64,000 bases of DNA from Agrococcus sp. SGAir0287. GTDB taxonomy: Bacteria; Actinomycetota; Actinomycetes; Actinomycetales; Microbacteriaceae. Positions within the stretch are counted from its first letter, which is position 1; every line of letters begins with the position of its first letter. The position numbers and the translations under genes are program-made. The stretch lies in the NCBI RefSeq assembly GCF_005484985.1, contig NZ_CP027942.1, forward strand, positions 1,736,001-1,800,000, read 5' to 3'. The notes beneath the pieces were generated by a model, which searched no databases, was not told the DNA's origin, and saw only the letters and a list, made by a program, of their open reading frames with translations. Shown one piece after another: positions 5,981 to 19,192 of the stretch.

Positions 5981-7926
5981 CGCTGCTCCTCCATCCGCGC
6001 CCGCTCGGCGTCGAGCTCGTCGATCCTCGTGGCGATGCGCCGCGCCGCCGCCGGATCGCCGTCCCGCAGGCGGTACAGCTGTCCGAGCAGCTCGCCCTTC
6101 TCCCTCAGGATGTCACGCAGGATGAGCGTGACGACCACGCCGCGCACGCTCGCCTCCACCCCGCGCGGACCCGCGACCATCGGCGCGATCGCGAGCTCGC
6201 GCACGAGCGGCGCGAGCGGCTCGGGCACCGCGGCCGCCACGCGCTCGGAGAACGTGGGCTCGGCGATGTGGTCGAGCTCGGCGAGGATGCCGTCGCGGAC
6301 GATGCGGAGCGAGCCGTCGCCGACGTGCGCCGACGCGCCGCGCGCCCGCATCTCGACGGGCACGTGCCCGCCCTGCTGCAGCATCGCGACGATCGCCTCG
6401 CGCTCGAGGATCGTCGCGGGATCCTTCGGCAGCTGCTGGAGGGTGACGCGCGGCTCGGCGGGAGCGGCGGGCGGCGCCGCGGCGCCCTGCGCCGCCTGGC
6501 CGGCCGGGCCGCCCGGCCGCGCCGGTGCGCCGAGCGCGCCCTGCGAGCCCGGGCGCGACTGCTGGCCGCGCGCGTCCTGCTGCCGCGCCTGCTGGGCTCG
6601 CCATCCCTGCAGCGCCCGCTGCACGTCGCGCGGCTCGACGCCGAGCCAGCCCGCGACCTGCCGCTGGTAGCCGTCCGCGAGCGCTCGATCGCGGATCGTG
6701 GCGAGGACGGGCGCCGCGGCGCGCGTCGCCTGCACGCGACCCTCGACGGTCTCGAGGTCGAACGCGTCGACGACGCGGCGCAGCATGAACTCGAACATCG
6801 GCCTGCGCGTCTCGACGAGCCGCCGCACGGCGTCGTCGCCCCGCTGCAGGCGCAGGTCGCACGGGTCGAGCCCGTCTGGTGCGACGGCGACGAACGTCTG
6901 CGCTGCGAACCGCTGCTCCTCGGCGAACGCACGGCTCGCGGCCTTCTGCCCCGCCTCGTCCGGGTCGAACGTGAAGACGACCTTGCCGAGCGAGGTCGTG
7001 TCGGTCGTGGACACGTCGCCGAGCACGCGCCGCAGCACCTTGATGTGGTCGACGCCGAACGCCGTGCCGCAGGTCGCGATCGCGGTCGTCACACCCGCGA
7101 GATGGCACGCCATGACGTCCGTGTAGCCCTCGACGATGACCGCCTCGCGCTGCTTCGAGATGTCGCGCTTGGCGAGGTCGAGCCCGTAGAGCACCTGCGA
7201 CTTGTGGTAGATCGCCGTCTCGGGCGTGTTGAGGTACTTCGGGCCGGGGTCGTCGTCGAGGAGCCGCCGCGCGCCGAAGCCGACGGTCGCGCCCGTGACG
7301 TCGCGGATGGGCCACACGAGCCGGCCGCGGAAGCGGTCGTAGGGCCCTCGCTGCCCCTCGGAGAGCAGTCCGGCGCGCAGCTGCTCGTCGTCGGTGAATC
7401 CCAGCCCGCGCAGGTGGGTGCGCAGCGCCTCGAACGACTGCGGGGCGAAGCCGACGCCGAAGCGCTGCGCGGCGGCGAGGTCGAACCCGCGCTCGCCGAG
7501 GAAGCGCTGGCCCGGCTCGGCGGCCGGCGTGAGCAGCTGCGCCTGGAAGAACTCCGCCGCCGCCTTCGAGGCCTCGAGCAGCCGCAGCCGCGAGCCGGCC
7601 TCGATCTGCGGCGCCCCGCCGTCCTCGTAGCGCAGCGTGATGCCGAGCTGCGCGGCGAAGCGCTCGACCGTCTCGGCGAACGACGTGTGGTCCATCGCCA
7701 TCACGAAGCCGATGACGTCGCCGTCCTCGCCGCAGCCGAAGCAGTGGTAGCGGCCGATGGCGGGGCGCACGTGGAACGACGGCGTGCGCTCGTCGTGGAA
7801 GGGGCACAGCCCCTTGAGGCTGCCGACGCCCGCGGACTTCAAGGTGACGTGGTCCGACACGACGTCGACGATCGACATGCGGCTGCGGACCTCGTCGATG
7901 TCCTCCCTGCGGATGCGGCCGGGCAT
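5977..7926 (-). CDS. dnaG: DNA primase
   Basis: DnaG synthesises RNA primers for Okazaki fragments and leading-strand start at the replication fork with DnaB. The 649-residue protein shows the CHC2 zinc finger with ligands C41, H44, C62 and C65, then the RNA polymerase domain. The Toprim centre follows with EAVIVEGYTD (catalytic Glu) and FDPDEAGQ (metal-binding DxD). A Gln/Ala/Gly/Pro-rich linker of about 55 residues precedes the C-terminal helicase-binding region. ATG at 7926 overlaps the dgt stop by one base (TGATG), and the stop overlaps the ABC ATPase start. Length is normal for actinobacterial DnaG. Confidence 0.97.
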   Translation of the reverse strand: MPGRIRREDIDEVRSRMSIVDVVSDHVTLKSAGVGSLKGLCPFHDERTPSFHVRPAIGRYHCFGCGEDGDVIGFVMAMDHTSFAETVERFAAQLGITLRYEDGGAPQIEAGSRLRLLEASKAAAEFFQAQLLTPAAEPGQRFLGERGFDLAAAQRFGVGFAPQSFEALRTHLRGLGFTDDEQLRAGLLSEGQRGPYDRFRGRLVWPIRDVTGATVGFGARRLLDDDPGPKYLNTPETAIYHKSQVLYGLDLAKRDISKQREAVIVEGYTDVMACHLAGVTTAIATCGTAFGVDHIKVLRRVLGDVSTTDTTSLGKVVFTFDPDEAGQKAASRAFAEEQRFAAQTFVAVAPDGLDPCDLRLQRGDDAVRRLVETRRPMFEFMLRRVVDAFDLETVEGRVQATRAAAPVLATIRDRALADGYQRQVAGWLGVEPRDVQRALQGWRAQQARQQDARGQQSRPGSQGALGAPARPGGPAGQAAQGAAAPPAAPAEPRVTLQQLPKDPATILEREAIVAMLQQGGHVPVEMRARGASAHVGDGSLRIVRDGILAELDHIAEPTFSERVAAAVPEPLAPLVRELAIAPMVAGPRGVEASVRGVVVTLILRDILREKGELLGQLYRLRDGDPAAARRIATRIDELDAERARMEEQR

Positions 7927-9158
7927 CAGACCACCTGCTGCGCGTGCCAGGCGACGGCCGTCTGGTCCGAGAGGCTCGCGACCTGGTCGACGACGACGCG
8001 CATGCGGCCTGCGTCGTCGGATGCCTCGCGCCAGTCCTCGGCGAAGGTCGCGTCGAGCGCCCCCTCCCCCATCTCGAGCAGCCGGTCGGCGAGCTCGCCG
8101 AGGATCTCGCGCTGCTGCTCGTAGATCGGCTGGCGATGCTCGACGTCCATGACGTACGCCGCGACGGTGCCCTTCAGCACGGCGATCTCGGCGCGCACCT
8201 CGCTCGGCACGACGACCGAGCCGCCGAAGCGCGCGAGCGGCCCCGAGTACGCCGCACGGGTGGCGGCTGCCGCGGCCGTCGCGAAGCGCCCGATGAGGCG
8301 GGAGGTGAGGTTCTTCAGGCGCGCCTGATCGCCGCGGCCACCGTCGAAGCCGTCGAGCCACGTGTCGAGGTCGTCGAGCCGGTCGAACGCGGCGAGCAGC
8401 TCGTCGCGCGGCACGTCGCCGACCCAGCGCTCCATGCGGTCGACGAGCTCGTCGTGGTCGGCGCGGGCTGCGAGCGCGCGCGGGTCGATGAAGCCGTTGA
8501 CGATCGCGTCCTCGAAGTCGTGCACCGAGTAGGCGATGTCGTCGGCGAGGTCCATGACCTCCGCCTCGATGCAGCGACGCCCCTCGGGCGCGCCCTCGCG
8601 CGCCCATGCGAAGACGTCGCGGTCGACGGCGTAGAAGCCGAACTTCACGCGCCCGGATCCCGCGTCGAGCACCTCCTGGTCGGCGGGCCACGGGTACTTC
8701 GTCGCGGCGTCGACGCTCGCGCGCGTGAGGTTGAGCCCGTAGGGGCGGTCGGCGACGATCTTCGGCTCGAGACGCGTGATGACGCGCAGCGTCTGCGCGT
8801 TCCCCTCGAAGCCGCCGATGGCCGCCGCCCACGCGTTGAGCGCGCGCTCGCCGTTGTGCCCGAAGGGCGGATGACCGATGTCGTGCGCGAGGCAGGCGGT
8901 GTCGACGACGTCGGGATCGAGTCCCAGCGCGCCCGCGAGCTCGCGGCCCACCTGCGCCACCTCCAGCGAGTGCGTCAGCCGGTTGCGGGCGAAGTCGAGG
9001 CCCGACGTGGGCGAGACGACCTGCGTCTTCTGCGCGAGGCGGCGCAGGGCGCTCGAGTGCAGCAGGCGCGCTCGGTCGCGCGCGAAGTCGCTGCGCCGCG
9101 TCGAGTGCGTCTCGGGCAGCCAGCGCTCGCGGTCGTGCCCGACGTAGTCAGCCGCCAC
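7926..9158 (-). CDS. dgt: Deoxyguanosinetriphosphate triphosphohydrolase-like protein
   Basis: Enzymes of this HD-domain family split dNTPs into deoxynucleoside and triphosphate and so affect dNTP pools. In the 410-residue protein the metal ligands of the HD domain are visible: H63 in LTHSLEVAQVG, H92-D93 in LAHDIGHPPFGHNGE, and the downstream Asp in DLADDIAYSVHDFED. The GTG start at 9158 lies within the last codons of dusB (11-base overlap); no ATG gives a better start. The stop overlaps dnaG by one base. Linkage to primase is common in actinobacteria and fits a role in nucleotide homeostasis during replication. Confidence 0.95.
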   Translation of the reverse strand: MAADYVGHDRERWLPETHSTRRSDFARDRARLLHSSALRRLAQKTQVVSPTSGLDFARNRLTHSLEVAQVGRELAGALGLDPDVVDTACLAHDIGHPPFGHNGERALNAWAAAIGGFEGNAQTLRVITRLEPKIVADRPYGLNLTRASVDAATKYPWPADQEVLDAGSGRVKFGFYAVDRDVFAWAREGAPEGRRCIEAEVMDLADDIAYSVHDFEDAIVNGFIDPRALAARADHDELVDRMERWVGDVPRDELLAAFDRLDDLDTWLDGFDGGRGDQARLKNLTSRLIGRFATAAAAATRAAYSGPLARFGGSVVVPSEVRAEIAVLKGTVAAYVMDVEHRQPIYEQQREILGELADRLLEMGEGALDATFAEDWREASDDAGRMRVVVDQVASLSDQTAVAWHAQQVV

Positions 9159-10311
9159 GCGTGTCGCTCTCGTCCTCGATGAGGGCGGCGCGCTGCGCGG
9201 GGGTGAGCTCTGGGCTGTCGAGCCAGCCGTCCGGCAGCGCGGGGCGCTTCGGGCTGCCTGCGCGACCGCGCTGGCCCTCGACGCCGGCGGCGTCGTAGGG
9301 CGCGTCCGGGAGCGTCGCCACGAGCTCGTCGATCTCGGCGATGCTCGACACGGCTGCGAGCGCACGGCGCACGTCGCCGCCCATCGGGTAGCCCTTGCCG
9401 TACCAGGCGACGTGCTTGCGGATGTCGCGGCAGGCGCGGTCCTCGTCGCCGAAGTGCTCGACGAGCAGCTCGGCATGCCGGCGGAAGACGGCGAAGACCT
9501 CGTGCAGCGACGGGCGGAAGCGGTCGTCGCGCCCCTCGAACGCGGCGACGAGGTCGCCGAAGAGCCAGGGGCGCCCGAGGCAGCCGCGACCGACGACGAC
9601 GCCGTCGCAGCCGGTCTCGCGTATCATGCGCACGGCGTCCTCGGCCTGCCAGATGTCGCCGTTGCCGAGCACGGGCACCGTCGTCACGGCCTCCTTGAGG
9701 CGTGCGATGGCATCCCAGTCGGCGGTGCCCGAGTAGTGCTGCGCGGCGGTGCGTCCGTGGAGGGCGACGGCCGCGACGCCCGCCGCCTCGGCAGCCCGAC
9801 CCGCCTCGAGGTAGGTGAGGTGGTCGTCGTCGATGCCCTTGCGCATCTTGACCGTGAGCGGCAGGTCGCCCGCGGCGCGCACGGCGCGCTCGACGATCGC
9901 GCGGAAGAGCTCGTGCTTCCACGGCAGCGCCGAGCCGCCGCCGCGGCGCGTGACCTTCGGCACGGGGCAGCCGAAGTTGAGGTCGACGTGGTCGGCGAGG
10001 TCCTCGTCGACGATGATGCGCACGGCGCGCTCGACCGTCGCCGGGTCGACGCCGTAGAGCTGCACCGAGCGCGGCGTCTCCGACTCGTGGTGCGACAGGA
10101 GGCGGTAGGTCTCCTCGCCGCGCTCGACGAGGGCGCGAGAGGTGACCATCTCCGCGACGTACAGCCCCGCGCCGTGCTCGCGGCACAGCCTGCGGAACGC
10201 CGTGTTCGTGATGCCCGCCATCGGCGCGAGCACCACGGGGGCCTCGAGCTCGATGGGGCCGATCCGCAGCGCCGGCGCCCGCGTCGCGGAGAGGCTCTGC
10301 GTGCCGGTCAT
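9148..10311 (-). CDS. dusB: tRNA-dihydrouridine synthase
   Basis: This FMN- and NADPH-dependent enzyme reduces uridine in the tRNA D loop. The 387-residue protein has the TIM-barrel start ELEAPVVLAPMAGITN, the catalytic Cys at 115 in LNFGCPVPKVTRRGGGSAL, the KMRKG FMN-binding motif, and VLGNGDIW plus VGRGCLGRPWLF late in the barrel. It belongs to the bacterial DusB group. ATG at 10311 is one base after the glyS stop, and the 3' end overlaps dgt, so it is internal to the glyS operon. The C-terminus carries an Arg-rich extension. Confidence 0.96.
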   Translation of the reverse strand: MTGTQSLSATRAPALRIGPIELEAPVVLAPMAGITNTAFRRLCREHGAGLYVAEMVTSRALVERGEETYRLLSHHESETPRSVQLYGVDPATVERAVRIIVDEDLADHVDLNFGCPVPKVTRRGGGSALPWKHELFRAIVERAVRAAGDLPLTVKMRKGIDDDHLTYLEAGRAAEAAGVAAVALHGRTAAQHYSGTADWDAIARLKEAVTTVPVLGNGDIWQAEDAVRMIRETGCDGVVVGRGCLGRPWLFGDLVAAFEGRDDRFRPSLHEVFAVFRRHAELLVEHFGDEDRACRDIRKHVAWYGKGYPMGGDVRRALAAVSSIAEIDELVATLPDAPYDAAGVEGQRGRAGSPKRPALPDGWLDSPELTPAQRAALIEDESDTRGG

Positions 10312-10312
10312 C

Positions 10313-11695
10313 TCAGGCTCCGACGAGCGCCTGCGCCAGGAAGCCCTCGAGCTCCGCGATGGCGACGCGCTGCTGCTGCATCGTGTCCCGCTCGCGCACC
10401 GTGACCGCCTGATCCTCGAGCGAGTCGAAGTCGACGGTGATGCAGAACGGCGTGCCGACCTCGTCCTGACGGCGGTAGCGCCGGCCGATGGCGCCGGCGT
10501 CGTCGAACTCGATGGCCCAGTGCTTGCGCAGCCCCTGCGCGACCTCGCGCGCGAGCGGCGAGAGCTGCTCGTTGCGCGACAGCGGCAGCACGGCAGCCTT
10601 GACCGGCGCGAGGCGCGGGTCGAGCCGCAGGACGGTGCGCGTGTCGGTGCCGCCCTTCGCGTTCGGCACCTCCTCCTCGTCGTAGGCCTCGATGAGGAAG
10701 GCCATGAGGCTGCGCGTGAGGCCGAACGCCGGCTCGATCACGTACGGCGTGTAGCGCTCGTTCGCCGCCTGGTCGAAGTACTCGAGCTTCTTGCCCGAGT
10801 GCTCGGAGTGCGTCGTGAGGTCGTAGTCGGTGCGGTTGGCGACGCCCATGAGCTCGCCCCACTCGCTGCCCTGGAAGCCGAAGCGGTACTCGAGGTCGAT
10901 CGTGCGCGCCGAGTAGTGCGCGCGCTCGCCGTCGGGCACGTCGAGGTGGCGGATGTTCTCGGGGCGAAGGCCGAGGTCGTGGAACCACGCCTCGCAGTCG
11001 GCGACCCAGCGGTCGAACCACTCGGGAGCGTCGGCCGGCGGCACGAAGAACTCGATCTCCATCTGCTCGAACTCGCGCGTGCGGAAGATGAAGTTGCCGG
11101 GCGTGATCTCGTTGCGGAACGACTTGCCGATCTGGCCGATGCCGAACGGCGGCTTGCGGCGGGCGGTCGTGACGACGTTGTTGAAGTTCACGAAGATGCC
11201 CTGCGCGGTCTCGGGCCGCAGGTAGTGCAGGCCCTCCTCGTCGTCGACGGGGCCGAGGTAGGTCTTCATGAGGCCCGAGAACGCCTTGGGCTCGGTCCAC
11301 GCGCCGGGCTGGCCCGTCTCCGGGTCCTTGACGTCGGCGAGGCCGTTCGCGGGCGGGTGGCCGTGGTTGGCCTCGTACGCCTCGATGAGGTGGTCGGCGC
11401 GGTAGCGCTTGTGGGTGTGCAGCGACTCGACGAGCGGGTCGGTGAACGTCGCCACGTGGCCGGAGGCGTGCCACACCTTCTGCGGCAGGATGATCGACGA
11501 GTCGAGGCCGACCATGTCGTCGCGACCCTGCACGAACGTCTTCCACCACTGACGCTTGATGTTCTCCTTCAGCGCCACGCCGAGGGGTCCGTAGTCCCAT
11601 GCGGAGCGCGAGCCGCCGTAGATCTCACCGGCCTGGAAGACGAATCCGCGACGCTTCGCGAGATTGATGACCTGGTCGAGCCGACTTGCGGGCAT
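10313..11695 (-). CDS. glyS: Glycyl-tRNA synthetase, alpha2 class II type
   Basis: It charges tRNA-Gly with glycine. The 460-residue single-chain form is the homodimeric alpha2 type used by actinobacteria, not the alpha2-beta2 enzyme of proteobacteria. Visible marks are the N-terminal [14 protein letters not shown], the motif 2 region [32 protein letters not shown], and a C-terminal anticodon-binding domain with a normal end. ATG at 11695 follows AGGAG with six bases between. It heads the cluster dusB-dgt-dnaG-ABC ATPase with one-base or overlapping junctions. Confidence 0.97.
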   Translation of the reverse strand: MPASRLDQVINLAKRRGFVFQAGEIYGGSRSAWDYGPLGVALKENIKRQWWKTFVQGRDDMVGLDSSIILPQKVWHASGHVATFTDPLVESLHTHKRYRADHLIEAYEANHGHPPANGLADVKDPETGQPGAWTEPKAFSGLMKTYLGPVDDEEGLHYLRPETAQGIFVNFNNVVTTARRKPPFGIGQIGKSFRNEITPGNFIFRTREFEQMEIEFFVPPADAPEWFDRWVADCEAWFHDLGLRPENIRHLDVPDGERAHYSARTIDLEYRFGFQGSEWGELMGVANRTDYDLTTHSEHSGKKLEYFDQAANERYTPYVIEPAFGLTRSLMAFLIEAYDEEEVPNAKGGTDTRTVLRLDPRLAPVKAAVLPLSRNEQLSPLAREVAQGLRKHWAIEFDDAGAIGRRYRRQDEVGTPFCITVDFDSLEDQAVTVRERDTMQQQRVAIAELEGFLAQALVGA

Positions 11696-11751
11696 GGATG
11701 CTCCTGGATCATGCGCGCCGGAGTGCGCGCTGGGCTTCGTGGGGACAGTCG

Positions 11752-11757
11752 ATCCTA
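11752..11757 (-). promoter_or_regulatory. Candidate -10 box for the glyS operon
   Basis: TAGGAT is read on the minus strand about 57 bases before the glyS start. The same hexamer precedes hrcA, leuS and pabB in this window. No clear -35 hexamer was found, so the call is tentative. Confidence 0.35.
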
Positions 11758-11796
11758 CCGGCGACCACCGCGCGCGCGGTGCACGGGAGGCACGGC

Positions 11797-12633
11797 TCAC
11801 GGGCAGGGCACGCGCACGTGGTCGGCCTCGCCTGCGACCGAGAGCGCGAGGTCGCGCAGCACGCTCAGACGCGGCACGTCGCCGGCGTCGCACATCGCGA
11901 GGAACGACGCCTCCGACGTCGACTCGACGTACTCGACGTCGATGTGGCGATCTGCGTAGAGCGCGGCGTAGTCGGCGCATTCGTCGAACTGCCCGCACTC
12001 CTCGGTGACGACCATGTCGAAGCCCGCGTCCGGCCCCGCCTCCCCCGCCTCGAGGGCGTTCTTCTGCGCCGCCCAGAGCCCGGCGTCGTGGATGGCGGCG
12101 ACGAGGTCGGCGGCGAGCGCGAGGTTGCCCTCCATCGTGAGTCCCTCGAAGCGCGTCCACGAGTCGAGGTTGTCGAGCTCGACGGCGTCGTAGCCGGCGT
12201 CGGCGCAGCCGGCGATCCACGGCTGCACGATGGCGGCAATCGCGGCGCGGCGATCGGCCGTGGAGGTGTCGAGCGCCATCTCGTCGGGCCAGCCGGGGTC
12301 GATCATCGGCTCGCCGGCGTCGTCGCGCAGCAGCAGGTCGGGGTGCTCGTCGAGCCACCACGCGGCGTCGCCCGGCTGCGTCTGGAAGCCGTTGAGGTAG
12401 CAGATCGAGAACGCGCCGTCTGCGGGCGGGTCGGATGCGTCGCGCGCGACGATCGTCGTGCCCGGGTCGGGCTCGTACGCGCCGCCGAGCTGGTAGTCGA
12501 TCGTGCCCTGCGACGCCGCCTCCCACCGCTCGGCGGCGTCGCCGCCGGCCTCGACGGGCCCGGGTCCGGCGGTCGCGCAGCCCGCGAGCGACGCGGTGGC
12601 GACGACAGCGACGACCAGGCGACGGATGCGCAT
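11797..12633 (-). CDS. Lipoprotein, GH114-like endo-alpha-1,4-polygalactosaminidase family
   Basis: The 278-residue protein has a lipoprotein signal peptide: RIRR, a hydrophobic core, and lipobox LAGC (Cys19), so it should be exported and lipid-anchored. The mature part follows the GH114/TM1410 TIM-barrel pattern: [25 protein letters not shown], and [14 protein letters not shown], where the acidic pair in ELDN is typical for catalysis in the family. Members cleave polygalactosamine-type polymers such as those in biofilms; the substrate here is inferred. It stands alone between glyS and the LPQTG protein, all on the minus strand. Confidence 0.75.
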   Translation of the reverse strand: MRIRRLVVAVVATASLAGCATAGPGPVEAGGDAAERWEAASQGTIDYQLGGAYEPDPGTTIVARDASDPPADGAFSICYLNGFQTQPGDAAWWLDEHPDLLLRDDAGEPMIDPGWPDEMALDTSTADRRAAIAAIVQPWIAGCADAGYDAVELDNLDSWTRFEGLTMEGNLALAADLVAAIHDAGLWAAQKNALEAGEAGPDAGFDMVVTEECGQFDECADYAALYADRHIDVEYVESTSEASFLAMCDAGDVPRLSVLRDLALSVAGEADHVRVPCP

Positions 12634-12686
12634 GGTCGATCGTCGCACGCCGCGCGGTGGGTGCGTCGTGCCTGCACGCACGACGA

Positions 12687-12709
12687 GGGCGCCCCGTCGA
12701 GGGGCGCCC
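12687..12709 (-). terminator. Terminator hairpin after the LPQTG gene
   Basis: A perfect nine-base-pair stem (GGGCGCCCC with its complement) with a five-base loop lies 17 bases beyond the stop of the LPQTG protein. On the minus strand it is followed by TCGTCGTGCG, the same tail type as after tRNA-Asn and rpsT. Confidence 0.65.
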
Positions 12710-12725
12710 GCGTCGGTGCGATGCG

Positions 12726-14213
12726 TCAGCGGCGCGCGAGGCGTCGCGCGACGAGGCCGCCCGCGACGAGCAGCCCGGCGACGAGCGCCAGCCACCCCGC
12801 GATCGCGCCGCCGGTCTGCGGCAGCGACGGCCCTGCGGCAGCGGGTGCCGACGGCGCGGGGGCCGAGGGCACCGGCGCCGAGGGCACGGGCGCCGCGGCG
12901 ACCTCGACCGCGGCGGTGTCGGTCAGCTCGCCGAGCGTCGCGGTGATCGTGCGCCCGCCCGCTGCGCCGAACGTGACGACGCGGCCGTCCACGACGTCCG
13001 ACGCGTCGGACGACGTCAGCGTCGCAGCCGAGACGTCGGCTGCGTTGCCCTCCGCGTCGACGCCGGTGACGACGTACGTCTGGCTGCCGCCGGTGCCGAT
13101 GGCGAGGGTCTCGGGCGTGAGGGCGATGCTCACCGCTGGGCCCGCGACGACGTCGATCGTGAGCTCGAGCACGGCATCCGGCTCCACGCCGTTCGAGGCC
13201 GTCAGCGTGACCTCCACCGCGCCGACGCCTGCCGTCGGCGTGCCGGCGAGCACGCCCGTGGCGGGGTCGATCGAGAGCCACGCCGGCAGGCCCGAGGCGG
13301 TGACGGTCGCGGGCGGCGATCCCGGCTGCAGCTGCGGGTCGTAGGTGAAGGGGACGCCGATGGCCGCGTCGGTCGACGTCGCTCCTGCGAAGCCGGCGCG
13401 CGCCTCGACGACGATCGTGTACTCCGCCTCCTCCGAGGTGCCGACGTCGTCCGTCGCGGTCGCGGCGAACACGAACGTGCCGGCCTCGCTGGGAGTGCCC
13501 GAGATCGAGCCGTCCGCCGCGAGCGTCAGCCCGTCGGGCAGGTCGGCGGGATCGACCGCGGCGTAGGTGACCGAGCCGGTCGATCCCGTCGCCGCGGGCA
13601 GCTGCGCGTCGTACGCGTCGCCCACGATGCCGTCCGCGAGCGGCGCGGTCGACAGGGTGGGGCCGACGAGGGTGACCTCGAGCGTGGCGGAGAGGAAGCA
13701 GAGCGGATCGGCGCCGCCGTTGTCGGTGATCTGCAGCGACCAGGCGCCGCCGGCGGCCTGCCCCGCGAAGGTGGACAGCGGCTGCTCCGGACGGAAGGTG
13801 CCGGATGCCGGCGCCTGGCCCGTGGACGAGAGCGGGAGGGCGGCTGCGTCGTCGAAGACGACCGAGACCGGTCCCACGGGCGTCTCCCCCGGGTTCGTCC
13901 CGCCGTCCACGAGCGTCACGGTGGTGCCCTCCGGCGAGGTGAGGTACAGCTCGGTCTCGTGGTGATGGGCGTTGTTGCCGGTCGGGGCTGCGCAGGTGCC
14001 GCTGGTCTTCAGCCAGTCGACGGCGATCGTGACCGAGGCCACGTCGCGATCGGTCGTGATCTGCAGGTCCCGCGTCGCGCTCGACTCGTCGACCTCGGCC
14101 GGGGTCGAGTTGGTGGCCGTGAGGGTCACGGCGGCGGAGGCGAGCGCGGGGGCGCTCAGCACGAGGCCGCCCGCGAGGGCGGCGGCGGCAAGGGCGGGGA
14201 GGATTCGGCGCAC
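12726..14213 (-). CDS. Sortase-anchored surface protein with P-domain-like and Ig-like domains
   Basis: The 495-residue protein has a Sec signal peptide (about residues 1-27, ending PALASAA), then a region resembling the proprotein convertase P-domain ([18 protein letters not shown] ... [13 protein letters not shown]). Two putative Ig (He_PIG) domains follow, with [19 protein letters not shown] and [19 protein letters not shown] third Ig-like segment and a Ser-Ala-Pro repeat linker precede the sortase signal LPQTGG, a membrane segment and a basic RRLARR tail. It should be covalently linked to peptidoglycan. The GTG start is seven bases after a TACCGT hexamer, so the mRNA is probably leaderless. 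Function is unknown; adhesion or matrix binding is possible. Confidence 0.82.
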   Translation of the reverse strand: MRRILPALAAAALAGGLVLSAPALASAAVTLTATNSTPAEVDESSATRDLQITTDRDVASVTIAVDWLKTSGTCAAPTGNNAHHHETELYLTSPEGTTVTLVDGGTNPGETPVGPVSVVFDDAAALPLSSTGQAPASGTFRPEQPLSTFAGQAAGGAWSLQITDNGGADPLCFLSATLEVTLVGPTLSTAPLADGIVGDAYDAQLPAATGSTGSVTYAAVDPADLPDGLTLAADGSISGTPSEAGTFVFAATATDDVGTSEEAEYTIVVEARAGFAGATSTDAAIGVPFTYDPQLQPGSPPATVTASGLPAWLSIDPATGVLAGTPTAGVGAVEVTLTASNGVEPDAVLELTIDVVAGPAVSIALTPETLAIGTGGSQTYVVTGVDAEGNAADVSAATLTSSDASDVVDGRVVTFGAAGGRTITATLGELTDTAAVEVAAAPVPSAPVPSAPAPSAPAAAGPSLPQTGGAIAGWLALVAGLLVAGGLVARRLARR

Positions 14214-14220
14214 ATCGCCG

Positions 14221-14226
14221 ACGGTA
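14221..14226 (-). promoter_or_regulatory. -10 box for a leaderless LPQTG-gene mRNA
   Basis: TACCGT on the minus strand ends seven bases before the GTG start. No ribosome-binding sequence is present in those seven bases, so transcription probably starts at or beside the start codon. Confidence 0.45.
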
Positions 14227-14319
14227 CTGCCCGCGGGCGTCGTTCGATGGCGGCGCGGCGTCGACCGTCACCCGACGGCGAGCATGGCTCCCTGCGTCGC
14301 TCGATCCGAGGGGTCGGAG

Positions 14320-15126
14320 TCAGACGCTCGGCGCGTCGATCGCGCCGCCGAAGCGGCGCTCACGCCCCGTGTACTGGTCGATCGCGCGCCACAGGTCGGT
14401 GCGCGAGAAGTCGGGCCAGAGCGTGTCGAGGAAGACCATCTCGGCGTACGCGCCCTGCCAGGTGAGGAAGTTCGAGATGCGCTGCTCCCCCGACGAGCGC
14501 ACGTACAGGTCGACGTCGGGCACGTCGGGCAGGTACATGCGGCTGCGGATGACGCGCTCGGTGACCCCCGACGGCGACAGCCGGCCCGCGGCGACGTCCT
14601 CGGCGATCGAGCGCACGGCATCCGTGATCTCGAGCCTGCCGCCGTAGTTGATGCACATCGTCAGCGTCATGCGGTCGTTCGCCTCGGTGAGGCGCTCGGC
14701 GACGCGCAGCTCGTCGATGACGGAGCGCCACAGCCTCGGCCTGCGGCCGGCCCAGCGGATGCGCACGCCCCAGTCGTGCAGCTGGTCGCGCCTGCGGTGC
14801 AGCACCTTCCGGTTGAAGCCCATGAGGAAGCGCACCTCGGCGGGGTCCCGCTTCCAGTTCTCCGTCGAGAACGCGTACACGGACAGGTGCCGCACCCCGG
14901 CCTGCAGCGCGCCCGCGACGACGTCGAGCAGCACCTCCTCGCCCGCCTGATGCCCCTCGATGCGCGTCTTGCCCTGCCGGTTCGCCCACCGTCCGTTGCC
15001 GTCCATGATGATCGCGACGTGGCTCGGCACCGTGCCGGGCTCGTAGGCGGGCGGCTGCTGGCCGGTCCAGTCGATCGGCCTCGACGCGACGGCGTCGGGA
15101 TGCCTCGGGATGCGTCGCTCGCTCAT
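14320..15126 (-). CDS. uppS: Polyprenyl diphosphate synthase (cis-prenyltransferase)
   Basis: This enzyme adds isopentenyl units in cis to make the polyprenyl carrier lipid for wall synthesis. The 268-residue protein has the first conserved region IIMDGNGRWANRQGK with catalytic D42, the FSTENWKR motif, and the C-terminal RSSGEQRISNFLTWQGAY region that binds isopentenyl diphosphate. Actinobacteria often have two such enzymes with different chain length; product length cannot be set here. ATG at 15126 is 11 bases after the recO stop, so recO-uppS is an operon. Confidence 0.93.
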   Translation of the reverse strand: MSERRIPRHPDAVASRPIDWTGQQPPAYEPGTVPSHVAIIMDGNGRWANRQGKTRIEGHQAGEEVLLDVVAGALQAGVRHLSVYAFSTENWKRDPAEVRFLMGFNRKVLHRRRDQLHDWGVRIRWAGRRPRLWRSVIDELRVAERLTEANDRMTLTMCINYGGRLEITDAVRSIAEDVAAGRLSPSGVTERVIRSRMYLPDVPDVDLYVRSSGEQRISNFLTWQGAYAEMVFLDTLWPDFSRTDLWRAIDQYTGRERRFGGAIDAPSV

Positions 15127-15137
15127 CGATGACGAGG

Positions 15138-15890
15138 CTACTGCGGCGCGGCCGCGCCCGGCGCACGCGAGCGGTCGACGTGCTCGAGGCTGCGCAGGCC
15201 GCGCTCGAGGTGCCACTGCACCCACGCCCCGACGATCCCGGAGGCGCGACCGCGGGCTCGCTCCCCGGTCGCGTCGGCCACGGCCCAGTCGCCCGTGAGC
15301 AGGGCTGCGAGCAGCCCGACTGTCTCGGCATCGAGCCGTGCGACGCCCGGCGGTGCGTGGCCGTCGGCGACCATGCCGCCGAGCTGCGGCACGAAGGCCG
15401 TGTGCGGTCCTGGCTCGCCCGAGACGGCGCAGTCGCCGAACGTCGGCGCCCAGCCCGCGATCGCCATGGCGCGCAGGAGGTAGGAGTCGAGCGTGAGGCC
15501 GGGGTCGTGCTCGCCGCGCGAGAGGGAGCGCAGCGCGCCGACGAGCAGCAGGTACTGCTGCACGGAGGCGTCGTGGTCGGTGAGCCGGTCGGCGGTCTCG
15601 ACCATGGCGGCGGCGGCCGTGTAGCGCGGGTAGTCGACCATGATCTGGTCGGCGTAGGCGCCGAGCGTCTCCGCCTGCGTCACGATGTCGAGGCTGCGGC
15701 CGACCGCGAGCTGCAGGTCGGCGACCATGAACGGCTCGAGGCGTGCGCCGAACCTCGAGGAGGTCCGGCGCACGCCCTTCGCGACGGCGCGCACCTTGCC
15801 GTGCTCGCGCGTCAGCAGCACGACGATGCGGTCGGCCTCGCCGAGGTGGTGCGTGGTGAGCACCACGCCCTCGTCGCGGTAGACCGGCAC
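15138..15890 (-). CDS. recO: DNA repair protein RecO
   Basis: RecO helps RecR load RecA on SSB-coated gaps and anneals strands. The 250-residue protein begins with the OB-fold ([20 protein letters not shown]) and continues with the helical domain. The zinc site that normally holds four cysteines is degraded: C154 is kept, but the other positions read S157, A175 and H178 in CAVSGE and GGMVADGH. Structure may therefore not depend on zinc in this lineage. The ATG gives a normal N-terminus. The gene lies 13 bases after leuA and just upstream of uppS. Confidence 0.93.
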   Translation of the reverse strand: MPVYRDEGVVLTTHHLGEADRIVVLLTREHGKVRAVAKGVRRTSSRFGARLEPFMVADLQLAVGRSLDIVTQAETLGAYADQIMVDYPRYTAAAAMVETADRLTDHDASVQQYLLLVGALRSLSRGEHDPGLTLDSYLLRAMAIAGWAPTFGDCAVSGEPGPHTAFVPQLGGMVADGHAPPGVARLDAETVGLLAALLTGDWAVADATGERARGRASGIVGAWVQWHLERGLRSLEHVDRSRAPGAAAPQ

Positions 15891-15903
15891 CGTGCGCGAC
15901 CGC

Positions 15904-19188
<3,285 letters not shown>

Positions 19189-19192
<4 letters not shown>

